Shown piece after piece: positions 34,637 through 43,556 of a stretch of DNA of 64,000 nucleotides. Position numbers and translations under genes: made by a program. This DNA comes from CAYNWT01 sp964450955 (GTDB lineage: Bacteria > Planctomycetota > Planctomycetia > Planctomycetales > Planctomycetaceae), in assembly GCA_964450955.1 (NCBI GenBank), contig CAYVFI010000026.1, forward strand, positions 42,261 to 106,260, given 5' to 3'. The notes under the pieces are model-generated. The model was not told the origin of the DNA, made no database searches, and saw only the letters and a list, made by a program, of their open reading frames with translations. How positions within the stretch are numbered: position 1 is the stretch's first letter; every line of letters starts with the position of its first letter.

Positions 34637-35812
34637 CTAGGCTCGCGTCATCTTCAGCTGTTCGGTCGCGGCCCAGTTTCGGATGAGGTTAAGTTCGTCG
34701 CCGGTGGCGCGTCGATTTCGTTTGCCTCGAACCTGAACAATCTCGCGAGAGCGTGGTCGCACTTCGATTGTCAGAACACGTGTGTTCTGGCTGGCCGAAC
34801 ATCGCTGTAACGACCAGATTGAACTTAGATTTCGGCGGCAGCGGGTGAGATAGCTGAAGACGCAGTGCCCCATGGTTCCACCTTCAGCGCCCAGTTCTTC
34901 TCGGCTCGTGATTTCGGTGATCGTCCACGTCTCCTCTGCGCGTTGTTTCCGGAAGGGCCGAATGTCGGCTGGCGCCCAATGTGTCACGCGCCCCGGAAGA
35001 GGTTCCAGAATGCCAATATCTTTGCGCCAGTTCGCCATGTGTCGCCGCAGCCACACGCGCGTCCGACCTTTCAGGCTGAGTTCTGGCTGCAGTGGCTGGT
35101 TGAAGTTGATGAGGTTGTATGCCCGTGTTCCGGTTTGGAACCGCTGCCGATGCAGGAAGTCAATCACTTCAACAGCTTCGATGGGTCCAATGGATTCCCG
35201 AACGATGAATGCGACTGTCTGGTCCCAGAATAATTCGTCTGCCTGGATGTCGCGTAGCCTGGTCCCGACAATTGCTCGCGCAAGTTTCTTGTCACCACCG
35301 AAAGCAAACACCTGCGCCCAACGCAGTGCCTGCGTGACGGTTAGGTCTGCGGGTGCGGTCATGAAGTGCGGAACCATCTGCCTGGTGCAGCGGATGGGCG
35401 AACCCGCGGTTCGAATACTTAGCCCCTTGGCGAGATGCGCGAAGACTCGGCGTTCTAACTTGTCTTCACGCAGCCAGATGCCGGGCATGAACGCAGGCAG
35501 TTCGTACTGAGCAAACAGGTGTCTCACCAGCGAATCAAATTGAACTCGCCGACTCCCGCCGCGCGGCGGTTCCCACAATTCAAGCGATCGGTGCCAACGC
35601 ATCTTGCACGCCAACAACTCCATCACTGCCCGCGGCATCGTGTCCGGGGATTCTGAATTGTGTATCTGCGATCGAGTGAGAAGCGACGACTTTTGGTGGA
35701 TTAACCCAAGGCCAAACTCATATCGGCTGGGGCCAAAACAGCGAATCTGGAATGGCAGCGCGTCGCTGATCGACTGATCAACGTCGTTCCGCCGGCGGTC
35801 TTTTCCGGACAT
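34637..35812 (-). CDS. PcfJ-domain protein
   Basis: 391 residues from ATG 35812, which has AGGA seven bases upstream; an ATG at 35836 would add eight residues. The C-terminal 120 residues carry the PcfJ pattern: WTITEITSREELGAEGGTMG, HCVFSYLTRC, then VLTIEVRPRSREIVQVRGKR and NRRATGDELNLIRNWA. The N-terminal part is helical and basic without other recognisable domains. PcfJ is named after a protein of a conjugative plasmid; biochemical function is unknown, although homologues also occur on chromosomes. No conjugation or phage genes are nearby. Confidence 0.8.
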   Translation of the reverse strand: MSGKDRRRNDVDQSISDALPFQIRCFGPSRYEFGLGLIHQKSSLLTRSQIHNSESPDTMPRAVMELLACKMRWHRSLELWEPPRGGSRRVQFDSLVRHLFAQYELPAFMPGIWLREDKLERRVFAHLAKGLSIRTAGSPIRCTRQMVPHFMTAPADLTVTQALRWAQVFAFGGDKKLARAIVGTRLRDIQADELFWDQTVAFIVRESIGPIEAVEVIDFLHRQRFQTGTRAYNLINFNQPLQPELSLKGRTRVWLRRHMANWRKDIGILEPLPGRVTHWAPADIRPFRKQRAEETWTITEITSREELGAEGGTMGHCVFSYLTRCRRNLSSIWSLQRCSASQNTRVLTIEVRPRSREIVQVRGKRNRRATGDELNLIRNWAATEQLKMTRA

Positions 35813-36099
35813 GAAGTGTTCCTGCAAATCGAACAAGATGTGGTCTACGCGGGGTAGATCGAAGCCATGCTTCGTCCAACAACCGGGCGCAGCGTGCGCC
35901 TGTCGTGTCGGTCAACATTTTGTGATCAGGAAAACTGGAACATGTCGGGTACCCTCAGCCGTTGTTGTGGAGGATCGTTGGCTGAGTGACACCGCTGCCG
36001 CGATCAGGTTCGCGGAAATTTCGAGTCACTGCACGCCCAGCCTGATCAGCGGAAACTCGAAGCCCTGTGTGCTGAACGACGACACCCGCCGACCCCGGA

Positions 36100-36321
36100 T
36101 CAAAGCTGTTTGCGAAGCCGCCTTAGAACGCGGCTCCTGGCTTGTCGCACGGCGGCTGCTGTCACGTCGTAGTCTGTGGCGATGAAATCGGTGGGGTGAC
36201 CGAGCACCGTTGCTCGCCAGAACATGTCCCATGTGTTCGGTTCGAACTCACACGAGATTTGATCCATCGCGCGGTGCAACAGGGCGGCGTGTTCAAGCCT
36301 AAAAGTAAATTCGCACAACAG
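36100..36321 (-). pseudogene. 3' fragment of an ECF-type sigma factor gene at the assembly gap
   Basis: About 73 codons ending with TGA at 36100-36102: ISCEFEPNTWDMFWRATVLG, then TAAAVRQARSRVLRRLRKQL. This is the sigma-4 region of planctomycete-type ECF factors (FEPxTWxxFW...VRxARSRVLRRL). The upstream portion runs into low-quality G/C-rich bases and Ns; no region 2 is found beyond the gap at 36481-36720. It is either truncated in the genome or its 5' half is missing from the assembly. Confidence 0.65.
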
Positions 36322-36480
36322 TGGCGCCGGGGCCCGGCGGGGGCGGGCCCCCCCGCCCCCCCCCCCCCCGCCCGGGGCGCAGGGAGCGCGNNNNNNNNNN
36401 AAAACGGGGGGGGGTTCAACCCCAAAAATAAAATCCCACCAAACGGGGGCCGGGGGCCCCCCCCCCCCCCCCCCCGAGAA
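36322..36480. other. low-quality sequence and assembly gap (Ns at 36391-36400)
   Basis: G/C homopolymer tracts surround ten Ns. The right flank (36411-36455) is a degraded copy of the left flank (36288-36332): TTCAA, AAAA.TAAA and CCGGGG blocks occur in the same order with the same spacing. Translations through this stretch should be ignored. Confidence 0.9.
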
Positions 36481-36481
36481 A

Positions 36482-36569
36482 CCCGGCATCTCTGTTGTTC
36501 TTCCATCGAGATAGAACCAGTACAGGTATTTCGCCAAACGCCTACTCAACCGCGATCGAGATGCCGGGC
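36482..36569. repeat. inverted repeat next to the assembly gap
   Basis: CCCGGCATCTC at 36482-36492 and GAGATGCCGGG at 36559-36569 are exact reverse complements. It is probably a dispersed intergenic palindrome. Confidence 0.5.
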
Positions 36570-36721
36570 TTCTATCCGCCGCAAATTGCGGCAACTCTCG
36601 ATTCAGCAGATTGCTGGCCCTATTACGCTACAATCTTTGAAAGACACGGTCTCGATGGAGAGAACCAATACACTCGCCGATCCGCCACATTCTTGTTCTG
36701 TTAGTCCTAATCGCCACCTGC

Positions 36722-37837
36722 GTGCCCGGTGAGTGTCAGGAACCACAGCCCAGATCTCGACTGGTCGGATACTTTCCAAGCTGGTCCGGTTACGGAACGC
36801 TATATTCCGTCAGCGACATTCCAGCCGAGAAACTTACGCACGTCATTTATGCGTTCGCAAAAGTCAGCAAAGATGGAACGCTAACCGTCGGCGACGAGAA
36901 ACTGGACATCAAAGGTCTGCGAAAACAGCGAGGCCAGTTTCAACAGTTCCGCGCGATGAAGAAGAAACATCCGCTGCTGCGGTGTCTCATCAGCGTGGGC
37001 GGGTGGACCTGGTCGGAACACTTTAGTGACGTCGCAGCGACCAAAGCATCTCGGAAGACGTTTGCCGCGTCTGCGGTCGTATTCCTTAAGACACACGGCT
37101 TTGATGGATTAGATATCGACTGGGAATTCCCCGTCCGCGGTGGCGACTCAGACAACAAACATCGGCCAGAAGACAAGCAGAACCTTACGCTGCTGGTGCA
37201 GGAACTCCGACGTCAGTTCAACAAGGAAAACAAGAATTGGCTGATCACGGTCGCGACGGGGACCGTTGCCAATCACTACGAGAACCTGGACCTCAAGGGC
37301 CTTGGTCAGCACGCGAGCTGGCTGAATTTGATGACGTACAACATGAGCGGCACGTGGAGCGAAGTGACCAACTTTCATACTCCCCTGCACGCCGTCGCGG
37401 CCGACCCGGCCGACGCCAGCAGCGCGCCCAGCGTCGCCGCCGCGGTGGAAGCTTATCTGGCCGCCGGTGTTCCACCGAACAAAATTGTGGTTGGCGGAGC
37501 CCTTTACGGTCGCGCGTTTCGGGGAGTAAACCGGGACAGGAACGGGCTGTTCCAAAAGTTCGATTCAAAGTCAAAAGAACCCAGTGGTATTCCATTCCAC
37601 AAAATCAAATCGCTAAAGGGTGACGGCTGGGAACGCCATTGGAACAAACAAGCGCGGGTGCCGTGGTTGTTCAACTCGAAACAACGCGTGTGGATCGCGT
37701 ATGACGATCCGCAGTCGCTCACCGAAAAAGCAAAGTACATCCAGTCTAAGAAACTTGGCGGCATGATGCTTTGGAGCCTCAGTAGTGACGACAAACAGCA
37801 CACCCTGGTCAATGCCGTCTACAACGTGCTGAAATAA
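36722..37837 (+). CDS. glycoside hydrolase family 18 (chitinase-like)
   Basis: 371 residues from GTG 36722. A TIM-barrel enzyme: RLVGYFPSWSGYG (strand 1), LISVGGWTWSEHF, the catalytic DGLDIDWEFP (DxxDxDxE with acid Glu), LMTYNMSG and GGMMLWSLSSDD. It probably degrades chitin or related N-acetylglucosamine polymers. The start is doubtful: the same frame upstream encodes a signal-like RHILVLLVLIATCVPGEC with no ATG, GTG or TTG before the stop at 36638. An ATG at 36655 is in another frame, so a one-base error or frameshift is likely. Confidence 0.9.
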   Translation: MPGECQEPQPRSRLVGYFPSWSGYGTLYSVSDIPAEKLTHVIYAFAKVSKDGTLTVGDEKLDIKGLRKQRGQFQQFRAMKKKHPLLRCLISVGGWTWSEHFSDVAATKASRKTFAASAVVFLKTHGFDGLDIDWEFPVRGGDSDNKHRPEDKQNLTLLVQELRRQFNKENKNWLITVATGTVANHYENLDLKGLGQHASWLNLMTYNMSGTWSEVTNFHTPLHAVAADPADASSAPSVAAAVEAYLAAGVPPNKIVVGGALYGRAFRGVNRDRNGLFQKFDSKSKEPSGIPFHKIKSLKGDGWERHWNKQARVPWLFNSKQRVWIAYDDPQSLTEKAKYIQSKKLGGMMLWSLSSDDKQHTLVNAVYNVLK

Positions 37838-37895
37838 CCGCCCGAGCCCTGTACGATTACGTTTCGTACTTCATTTCTTATCGTCTGAACAACAA

Positions 37896-38342
37896 ATGCA
37901 AATCTGGGTCGATGCCGACGCCTGTCCTGGTTCGGTGAAAGATGTTTTGTTTCGAGCTGCCAAACGGTGCGAGATTCCTGTCACCCTGGTGGCGAACCAA
38001 TCGATATCGGTTCCACAATCGGATCTCATCAACTGCATTGTTGTCGCTCACGGGGCAGACGTGGCCGACAGCCACATTGTGGAGATCATGTCTGAAGGCG
38101 ATCTCGTCATCACCGCTGACATTCCTCTGGCCGACCGCGTCATCAAGAAGGGCGGAGTCGCATTGGATCCGCGTGGAGAGGTGCTGGACAAAGACAACAT
38201 TGGTTCTCGCCTGGCGATGCGCAATCTCATGGAAAGCGTGCGCAGCAGTGGTATGCCAACGCCCGGACCGAAACCGTTTAGCCAGAAAGATACACAGGCG
38301 TTTGCGAATTCGCTGGATGGGATTTTGGCCAACGGATTCTGA
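37896..38342 (+). CDS. YaiI/YqxD family protein (UPF0178, DUF188)
   Basis: 148 residues. It has the family landmarks MQIWVDADACPGSVKDVLFR, LVANQSI, GDLVITADIPLADRVIKKG and ALDPRGEVLDKDNIG. The conserved Asp residues of VDADACP and TADIPLA suggest a PIN-like nuclease fold, but the function is unproven. The start MQIWVDADA is the family norm. Stand-alone between the chitinase and the AGT-like/EndoV fusion. Confidence 0.92.
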   Translation: MQIWVDADACPGSVKDVLFRAAKRCEIPVTLVANQSISVPQSDLINCIVVAHGADVADSHIVEIMSEGDLVITADIPLADRVIKKGGVALDPRGEVLDKDNIGSRLAMRNLMESVRSSGMPTPGPKPFSQKDTQAFANSLDGILANGF

Positions 38343-38447
38343 GTCCCACCAGTTTGTCAGGCGGATCGGGACAACCCCCAGAAGTTGATCCAATGAGCGA
38401 ATCAAAAGATGTGGGTTCAGCGTCCGCGAATCCGGTACATTGATGGC

Positions 38448-39455
38448 ATGCCGCCAAAGCTCTCGATCCCAAATCTGCACACGGCCGTTCGCCAGCTAGT
38501 CGATAGGATTCCGCGCGGGCGGGTGACGACTTATGGTGACATTGCTGAGGCGCTTGGGTCTGTTAGTGCGGCGCGGTGGGTGGGTGAGTTTATGGCTCAT
38601 CATCGACACGATAAGAAATGTAATTGCCATCGTGTGGTTCGGCGGACGGGCGAGGTGGGGTTGTATGTAACCGGCAACGCAAGTCGGAAGATTGCGGAGC
38701 TGATGTCCGAGCGGGTGGATGTCGATGACGATGGTGTCGTTGATTTGAACCGGTACCGGTTTGCTGATTTCAAAGGTCGGCGTCCGTTAGCGCGGTTGCT
38801 GCGAAGACAGGATGAGATTCGTGATCAACTGAAGCTCACGGCTTATCGAGCGAAACCGAAAACGGTTGCGGGCGTTGACTTGTCGTACGAGAAAAAGCCA
38901 ACGGGGCAGCCCGGCTATGCGTTCGCGACGTATGCGGTTGTGGAACCGAGACGTCACGCACTTGTCAATTCTCACACGATTCGTCGGCGGGTTCGGTTTC
39001 CGTACATCGCCGGATTTCTGTCGTTTCGTGAGGCGCCAATTTTGTTCGACTTGTTGGACGAGGTTTTGAAGCACGAACCGTTGGCGGATGTGATTCTTGT
39101 GGATGGCAACGGTTTGTTGCATCCGCGTCGAGCCGGTATCGCGACGTTTCTGGGGGTTCAATACGACGTCCGCACAGTTGGTGTCGGAAAGTCGCTGCTG
39201 TGCGGAACGGTTGAGGACGACGGTTCACCTGCGGCAACGCCGAAACCGATTCGGTTAGATGGGAAACAAGTTGGGTATGCCGTGGGGAACAGCGACAAGT
39301 CCAGCCCGATATTCGTTTCGCCGGGCCACCGCATGACAGTGAAGAGTTCGCTGCGAGTGGTTCAGCAGATGTTCGCGAACCACCGAGTTCCCGAGCCGAT
39401 TTTCGAAGCAGATCGCATTAGCCGAACGGCGGTGAAAGCGGCGAAGCAGCGGTAG
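38448..39455 (+). CDS. alkyltransferase-like domain fused to endonuclease V
   Basis: 335 residues from ATG 38448; an in-frame ATG at 38409 is the alternative, and neither has a clear ribosome site. Residues about 10-90 resemble the DNA-binding part of O6-alkylguanine-DNA alkyltransferase: IPRGRVTTYGDIAEALG, SAARWVGEFM (arginine finger) and NCHRVV in place of PCHRV, keeping the acceptor Cys. Residues about 120-330 are endonuclease V, which nicks near deoxyinosine: VAGVDLSYEK, FPYIAGFLSFREAP and ILVDGNGLLHPRRAG retain the catalytic Asp, Glu, Asp and His. An AGT-EndoV fusion has been characterised from the archaeon Ferroplasma. Confidence 0.9.
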   Translation: MPPKLSIPNLHTAVRQLVDRIPRGRVTTYGDIAEALGSVSAARWVGEFMAHHRHDKKCNCHRVVRRTGEVGLYVTGNASRKIAELMSERVDVDDDGVVDLNRYRFADFKGRRPLARLLRRQDEIRDQLKLTAYRAKPKTVAGVDLSYEKKPTGQPGYAFATYAVVEPRRHALVNSHTIRRRVRFPYIAGFLSFREAPILFDLLDEVLKHEPLADVILVDGNGLLHPRRAGIATFLGVQYDVRTVGVGKSLLCGTVEDDGSPAATPKPIRLDGKQVGYAVGNSDKSSPIFVSPGHRMTVKSSLRVVQQMFANHRVPEPIFEADRISRTAVKAAKQR

Positions 39456-39578
39456 AACCAGCCGAACACGGTCGGTTTGCCGATTTGGCTCACACTCAAG
39501 CCGTGGCCTCGGCCCGGAGATGCGCCTAAGATGTGGTACGACGCAGCGGTATCGCGTCGGTTCCGAAAGTAGACAGAC

Positions 39579-40802
39579 ATGAGTTCGACAAACACAACCG
39601 GGGCGGCGACCAGTGCCGTTCCTGATCAATCCGGCCGATTCGGCGACTACGGGCGACGTTTTGTTCCTGAAACGCTGATGCATGCGTTGGAAGAATTGAC
39701 GGATCAATACCACGCGGTTCGCGAGGATGCTGAGTTCCAGGCGGAGTTCCATCGGCTGCTGAAAGACTTTGTCGGCCGGCCGAACCCGTTGTACTACGCG
39801 GAACGTCTGACGGAGCTGTGCGGCGGAGCGAAGATTTATCTTAAGCGAGAAGATTTAAACCACACCGGCGCGCACAAGATTAACAATACCATCGGGCAGG
39901 CGTTGCTGACGTTGCGGATGGGCAAGAAACGAATCATCGCGGAAACCGGAGCCGGCCAGCATGGTGTCGCCACCGCCACAGCTTGCGCGCGGTTTGGGCT
40001 GGACTGTGTTGTGTACATGGGGGAAGAAGACATTCGGCGGCAAAAGCTGAATGTGTTTAGCATGCGGACGATGGGTGCGGAGGTTCGTGCGGTGACGTCT
40101 GGTTCGCGAACGCTGCGAGATGCGATTAACGAAGCGATGCGTGATTGGATGTCGTCTGTGGAAACGACGCACTACATCATTGGTTCGGTTGTGGGACCGC
40201 ATCCGTTTCCGATGATGGTTCGAGACTTCCAGTCGGTCATCGGCAAAGAAACGCGTGAGCAATGCCTGGCGATCGAAGGCCGACTTCCGGATGAAGTGAT
40301 CGCGTGTGTGGGCGGCGGTTCGAACTCAGCCGGTATGTTCCATCCGTTTGTCGACGACAGCAATGTGGTCCTGACTGGTGTTGAAGCGGGCGGTCGCGGT
40401 TCGGAATCCGGCAATCATGCCAGCACACTGACTTATGGGCAGCCAGGTATTCTGCACGGCAGCTACAGCTATGTTCTTCAGGATCGAGATGGCCAAACCG
40501 AAGATGTTCATTCCATCTCAGCCGGTCTGGACTATCCCGGTGTGGGACCGGAACACAGCTACTGGAAAGACACCAACCGCGCGAACTACGTGAGCGTGAC
40601 GGACGACGAAGCGCTGGAAGCGTTTAAACTGATGGCTCGAACAGAAGGTATCATTCCGGCTATCGAAACCTCGCACGCGATTGCGCACGCGATGAAAGCT
40701 GCAAAAAAACGCGGGCCGGATGAAATTGTTGTGGTCTGCGAATCGGGTCGCGGCGACAAAGACGTTTATGAAGTCGCGCGATTGACCGGCCAGGAAATCT
40801 AG
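39579..40802 (+). CDS. trpB: tryptophan synthase beta subunit
   Basis: 407 residues. It condenses indole with serine using pyridoxal phosphate. GRFGDYGRRFVPETLMHALE is the typical N-terminus. PLP Lys is in NHTGAHKINNTIGQ. The phosphate-binding loop is CVGGGSNSAGMFHPF, and GVEAGGRGSESGNHA with the LDYPGVGPEHSYWKD segment are conserved. It stands alone: no trpA or other trp gene is adjacent. Confidence 0.96.
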   Translation: MSSTNTTGAATSAVPDQSGRFGDYGRRFVPETLMHALEELTDQYHAVREDAEFQAEFHRLLKDFVGRPNPLYYAERLTELCGGAKIYLKREDLNHTGAHKINNTIGQALLTLRMGKKRIIAETGAGQHGVATATACARFGLDCVVYMGEEDIRRQKLNVFSMRTMGAEVRAVTSGSRTLRDAINEAMRDWMSSVETTHYIIGSVVGPHPFPMMVRDFQSVIGKETREQCLAIEGRLPDEVIACVGGGSNSAGMFHPFVDDSNVVLTGVEAGGRGSESGNHASTLTYGQPGILHGSYSYVLQDRDGQTEDVHSISAGLDYPGVGPEHSYWKDTNRANYVSVTDDEALEAFKLMARTEGIIPAIETSHAIAHAMKAAKKRGPDEIVVVCESGRGDKDVYEVARLTGQEI

Positions 40803-41085
40803 CCGCGCACTGCTGCTTCGGCAAAGTTGTCCCCGGCATGACGGGAAGTGACGACGTGCAAAAGGTGGTTCTCCAACACCCCAAAGTGGTGAACCGATTC
40901 ACGCTGCGCGGGCTCCAAAATCGCGTAATTTAGGCACTGTTCCGCACCCCAGACGGTTCTAGTATTGAAGTAGACAACGTCTCTCACAGGGCATGTTCGC
41001 GGCTCGCTCTTCCGACGATTTCGACCTCTCGGTGAATTTCTTTCGCCGACGTCTTCACTCTCTCGGTTCTTCAAGGAGCAGCATT

Positions 41086-41889
41086 ATGCGATCCCTGGCT
41101 GTCACCCTTCTTCTGCTAGTCGCACAACCAAACGCCTTTGGGCAGGTTGGTAAGAACTCGGAACTCTGGCAATGGAGTGCGGCTGCCGAACATCACAAGG
41201 CTGTTGTCGAAGTCAAACTGGAAGGCGGAACCGGAACCGGTGTCATTATTCACGTGAATCGCGAGAAGCCGGTTGGCGATGGCCATCAGGGTTATTGCCT
41301 GACCGCGTACCATGTGGTTGAAGAAGACAAAGCGAAACGTGAAATCAAAGTGAAGTACCTTGACAATCGTGTCGCTTCACGTTGCAAGGTTGTTGCGTTC
41401 GACAAAGAACTGGACGTTGCGATTCTGTGGGTTTGGGTTCCCAGCGACGTTGAACCTGCGAAGGTTGCAAGAACAAACATTAAGGCTCGCGATGGACTTG
41501 AGTACGCGGGTTTAGGTGGAGGATCGAAGTTGAAAGACCTTCGGCACTTCAAGGGCAAAGCGTCACTGCCATCAAACTCAAAACGAATCTACGCTGATGT
41601 TCCGCTGCTGCCGGGTGATTCTGGCGGTCCTGTTTTCAACGAGAACAAAGAAGTTGTGGGCGTCATTTCGGGCGGCTGGTTTTGGTGGGACGGCGGTGTT
41701 GAAGGGCAGACCGGTTCGAAGATCAGCGCCACCTGGCCTGCGCGTTCGTGCAACACCGATGCTGTCAGGAAGCTGATGGCAAAAGTGCCAGACTTGCGGA
41801 CTGGCAAGCAATTGGTTCGGACAGGTCGACGAAGGGCCAAGCGGTTAACCACGACTAAGCAGTTGAAAATCAAAGTCAACAAGCGGTAG
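41086..41889 (+). CDS. secreted trypsin-like serine protease
   Basis: 267 residues from ATG 41086, with AAGGAG at 41073-41078, seven bases before; the frame is open to 40993 but the signal peptide (MRSLAVTLLLLVAQPNAFGQ) sets the start. The chymotrypsin-fold triad is visible: His in CLTAYHVVEE, Asp in KELDVAILWV and Ser in LPGDSGGPVFNE. No PDZ domain follows, unlike DegP/HtrA. The C-terminus is basic (RRAKRLTTTKQLKIKVNKR). It probably acts in the periplasm or outside; substrate unknown. Confidence 0.9.
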   Translation: MRSLAVTLLLLVAQPNAFGQVGKNSELWQWSAAAEHHKAVVEVKLEGGTGTGVIIHVNREKPVGDGHQGYCLTAYHVVEEDKAKREIKVKYLDNRVASRCKVVAFDKELDVAILWVWVPSDVEPAKVARTNIKARDGLEYAGLGGGSKLKDLRHFKGKASLPSNSKRIYADVPLLPGDSGGPVFNENKEVVGVISGGWFWWDGGVEGQTGSKISATWPARSCNTDAVRKLMAKVPDLRTGKQLVRTGRRRAKRLTTTKQLKIKVNKR

Positions 41890-41987
41890 CGGCGACTATT
41901 GACCTGCGTCAAAACAGCGTTACCGACGTGCTATCGGATCCAGAATAAAGAATTCGAAAAAGCGCACTTCGGAGAAAGCGGGCATAC

Positions 41988-42021
41988 CACCTATGATGGG
42001 TGGTGGCGAGCCGCCCGTTTT
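41988..42021 (+). terminator. possible terminator hairpins
   Basis: CCACC-TATGATG-GGTGG is followed directly by GGCG-AGC-CGCC and CGTTTT. It lies between the protease and the next membrane protein. Stem lengths are short. Confidence 0.35.
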
Positions 42022-42031
42022 GTGAGCAACT

Positions 42032-42382
42032 TTGATGTCTGAACAATTCACAGATTCCGATGTGGAACGGTGTTCGCCTGAGGTTCCTGAGAATCCCGAT
42101 TATTCGCGTACTGAACTACGTCAGAATCGTCAGCGAATTTTCGCGACGACTCTGGCCTTCATTGTCGCCTCGTGGGTCTACGTTTGGACGGGTTCAATGG
42201 ACCCCGGGGGTGGCGTGGCACTGACCATTATCGCTTTGATTACGGCCGCAATTTTCCTGTGGCTGTTCGCGTCCAGTTCGTCTACCAAGCTGGACGAAAA
42301 CTCGGCTGGAGCCGGCCAGACGGTTGAGCCACGAACAATGGGCACGATTCTTGGCTACCTGTTCAACGGGTTTAAGAACTAA
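42032..42382 (+). CDS. hypothetical membrane protein
   Basis: 116 residues. An acidic soluble N-terminus (residues 1-35) is followed by two membrane segments (RIFATTLAFIVASWVYVW; ALTIIALITAAIFLWLFAS) and a short polar tail ending in GTILGYLFNGFKN. No family is recognised. It lies 104 bases before bioB on the same strand; shared transcription is possible. Confidence 0.6.
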   Translation: MMSEQFTDSDVERCSPEVPENPDYSRTELRQNRQRIFATTLAFIVASWVYVWTGSMDPGGGVALTIIALITAAIFLWLFASSSSTKLDENSAGAGQTVEPRTMGTILGYLFNGFKN

Positions 42383-42485
42383 CCGCCGGATACCCGGGTG
42401 AGACTGGTTCCAGATTTGCGAATTGGCCGGTCGAAACCGCTTGTCGGAACAGATACACTGCTGCCTTCAATTAGGCGGAGTACCG

Positions 42486-43511
42486 ATGACGGCAACGACA
42501 CAAACGACGACAAACTGGAACGAACTGGCTGAACAAGCGATTCGTGACGAACCACTCAGCCGCGACCAGGCGCTGGCGATCCTGGCAGCTCCCGACACCG
42601 AGGTGTTGGGGTTGTTGGACGCGGCATATCGTGTTCGGCACCATAACTTCGGCAAGGTTGTGCAGCTGTACTACCTGAAAAACGCCAAGAGCGGCATTTG
42701 CCCGGAAGACTGCAACTACTGTTCGCAATCATCCATCTCAGACGCGCCGATTGAAAAGTACGCGATGCTAAACGAAGAACGCCTCATGGAAGGCGCTCGT
42801 CAGGCCGCGGCTTCGAACGCTCGGACGTACTGCATTGTGGCCAGCGGTCGTGGTCCATCCAACCGCGAAGTCGAACACGTTGCCAACGTCGCCGGGAAGA
42901 TTAAAGACGAACTTGGTTTGCACATTTGTGCCTGCCTTGGATTGTTGAATCCGGACCAGGCGAAGATGCTGAAAGACGGTGGTGTTGATCGAGTGAACCA
43001 CAATCTCAACACATCGCGTCGCCATCACGATGAGATCTGCACAACGCATACCTTCGACGATCGCCTGGCGACGTTGGACGCCTGTCGTGAAACCGGTTTG
43101 GAACTCTGCGCCGGACTGATTGTCGGCATGGGCGAAGACAACAACGACGTGATTGATGTCGCGTTCAAGTTACGCGAACTCAAAGTCGAATCGGTTCCAG
43201 TCAACTTCCTGAACTCAATCGACGGAACACCATTGGAAACACTGGCGGACCTGGACCCTAGATACTGCCTTAAGGTCCTGTGCCTGTTCCGCCTGACGAA
43301 CCCGCGTACCGAAATTCGGATTGCGGGCGGTCGTGAAGTGAACCTGCGTTCGATGCAGGCCATGGGTCTGTACGCGGCGAATTCGATGTTCGTCAGCGAC
43401 TACCTGACGACTCCGGGTCAGGCCGCCGAAGCCGATTACAAGATGATTGAAGATCTTGGTTTCGAAGTCGTTGCAGAGCACCGAAATACGAACCCAACTG
43501 CTGACGTGTAA
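42486..43511 (+). CDS. bioB: biotin synthase
   Basis: 341 residues from ATG 42486, preceded by a GGCGGAG ribosome site; the frame is open upstream to 42423. A radical SAM enzyme inserting sulfur into dethiobiotin. The cluster motif is CPEDCNYCSQS (CxxxCxxC). YCIVASGRGPSNREVE, CACLGLL, RVNHNLNTSRRHHDEIC and the C-terminal RIAGGREVNLRSMQ hold further conserved cluster and substrate residues. No other bio gene is adjacent. Confidence 0.96.
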   Translation: MTATTQTTTNWNELAEQAIRDEPLSRDQALAILAAPDTEVLGLLDAAYRVRHHNFGKVVQLYYLKNAKSGICPEDCNYCSQSSISDAPIEKYAMLNEERLMEGARQAAASNARTYCIVASGRGPSNREVEHVANVAGKIKDELGLHICACLGLLNPDQAKMLKDGGVDRVNHNLNTSRRHHDEICTTHTFDDRLATLDACRETGLELCAGLIVGMGEDNNDVIDVAFKLRELKVESVPVNFLNSIDGTPLETLADLDPRYCLKVLCLFRLTNPRTEIRIAGGREVNLRSMQAMGLYAANSMFVSDYLTTPGQAAEADYKMIEDLGFEVVAEHRNTNPTADV

Positions 43512-43556
43512 ACAAAGTCCAAGCCAATTGGCTTAGTCCAACAGAGAACACGAACC

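Noticed and set aside
35811..36185. Plus-strand frame of 124 codons between the PcfJ gene and the sigma fragment
   Set aside because: It overlaps the sigma fragment and PcfJ start on the other strand, and has no family-like motif or ribosome site.
36142..36732. Frames reading through the N gap on both strands
   Set aside because: They include Ns and homopolymer errors; the translated Gly/Pro runs are artefacts.
42383..42410. Possible fourth copy of the double-hairpin element after the 42032 gene
   Set aside because: It shares only a CCGGATACC-like string; neither hairpin can be formed with the same loops.
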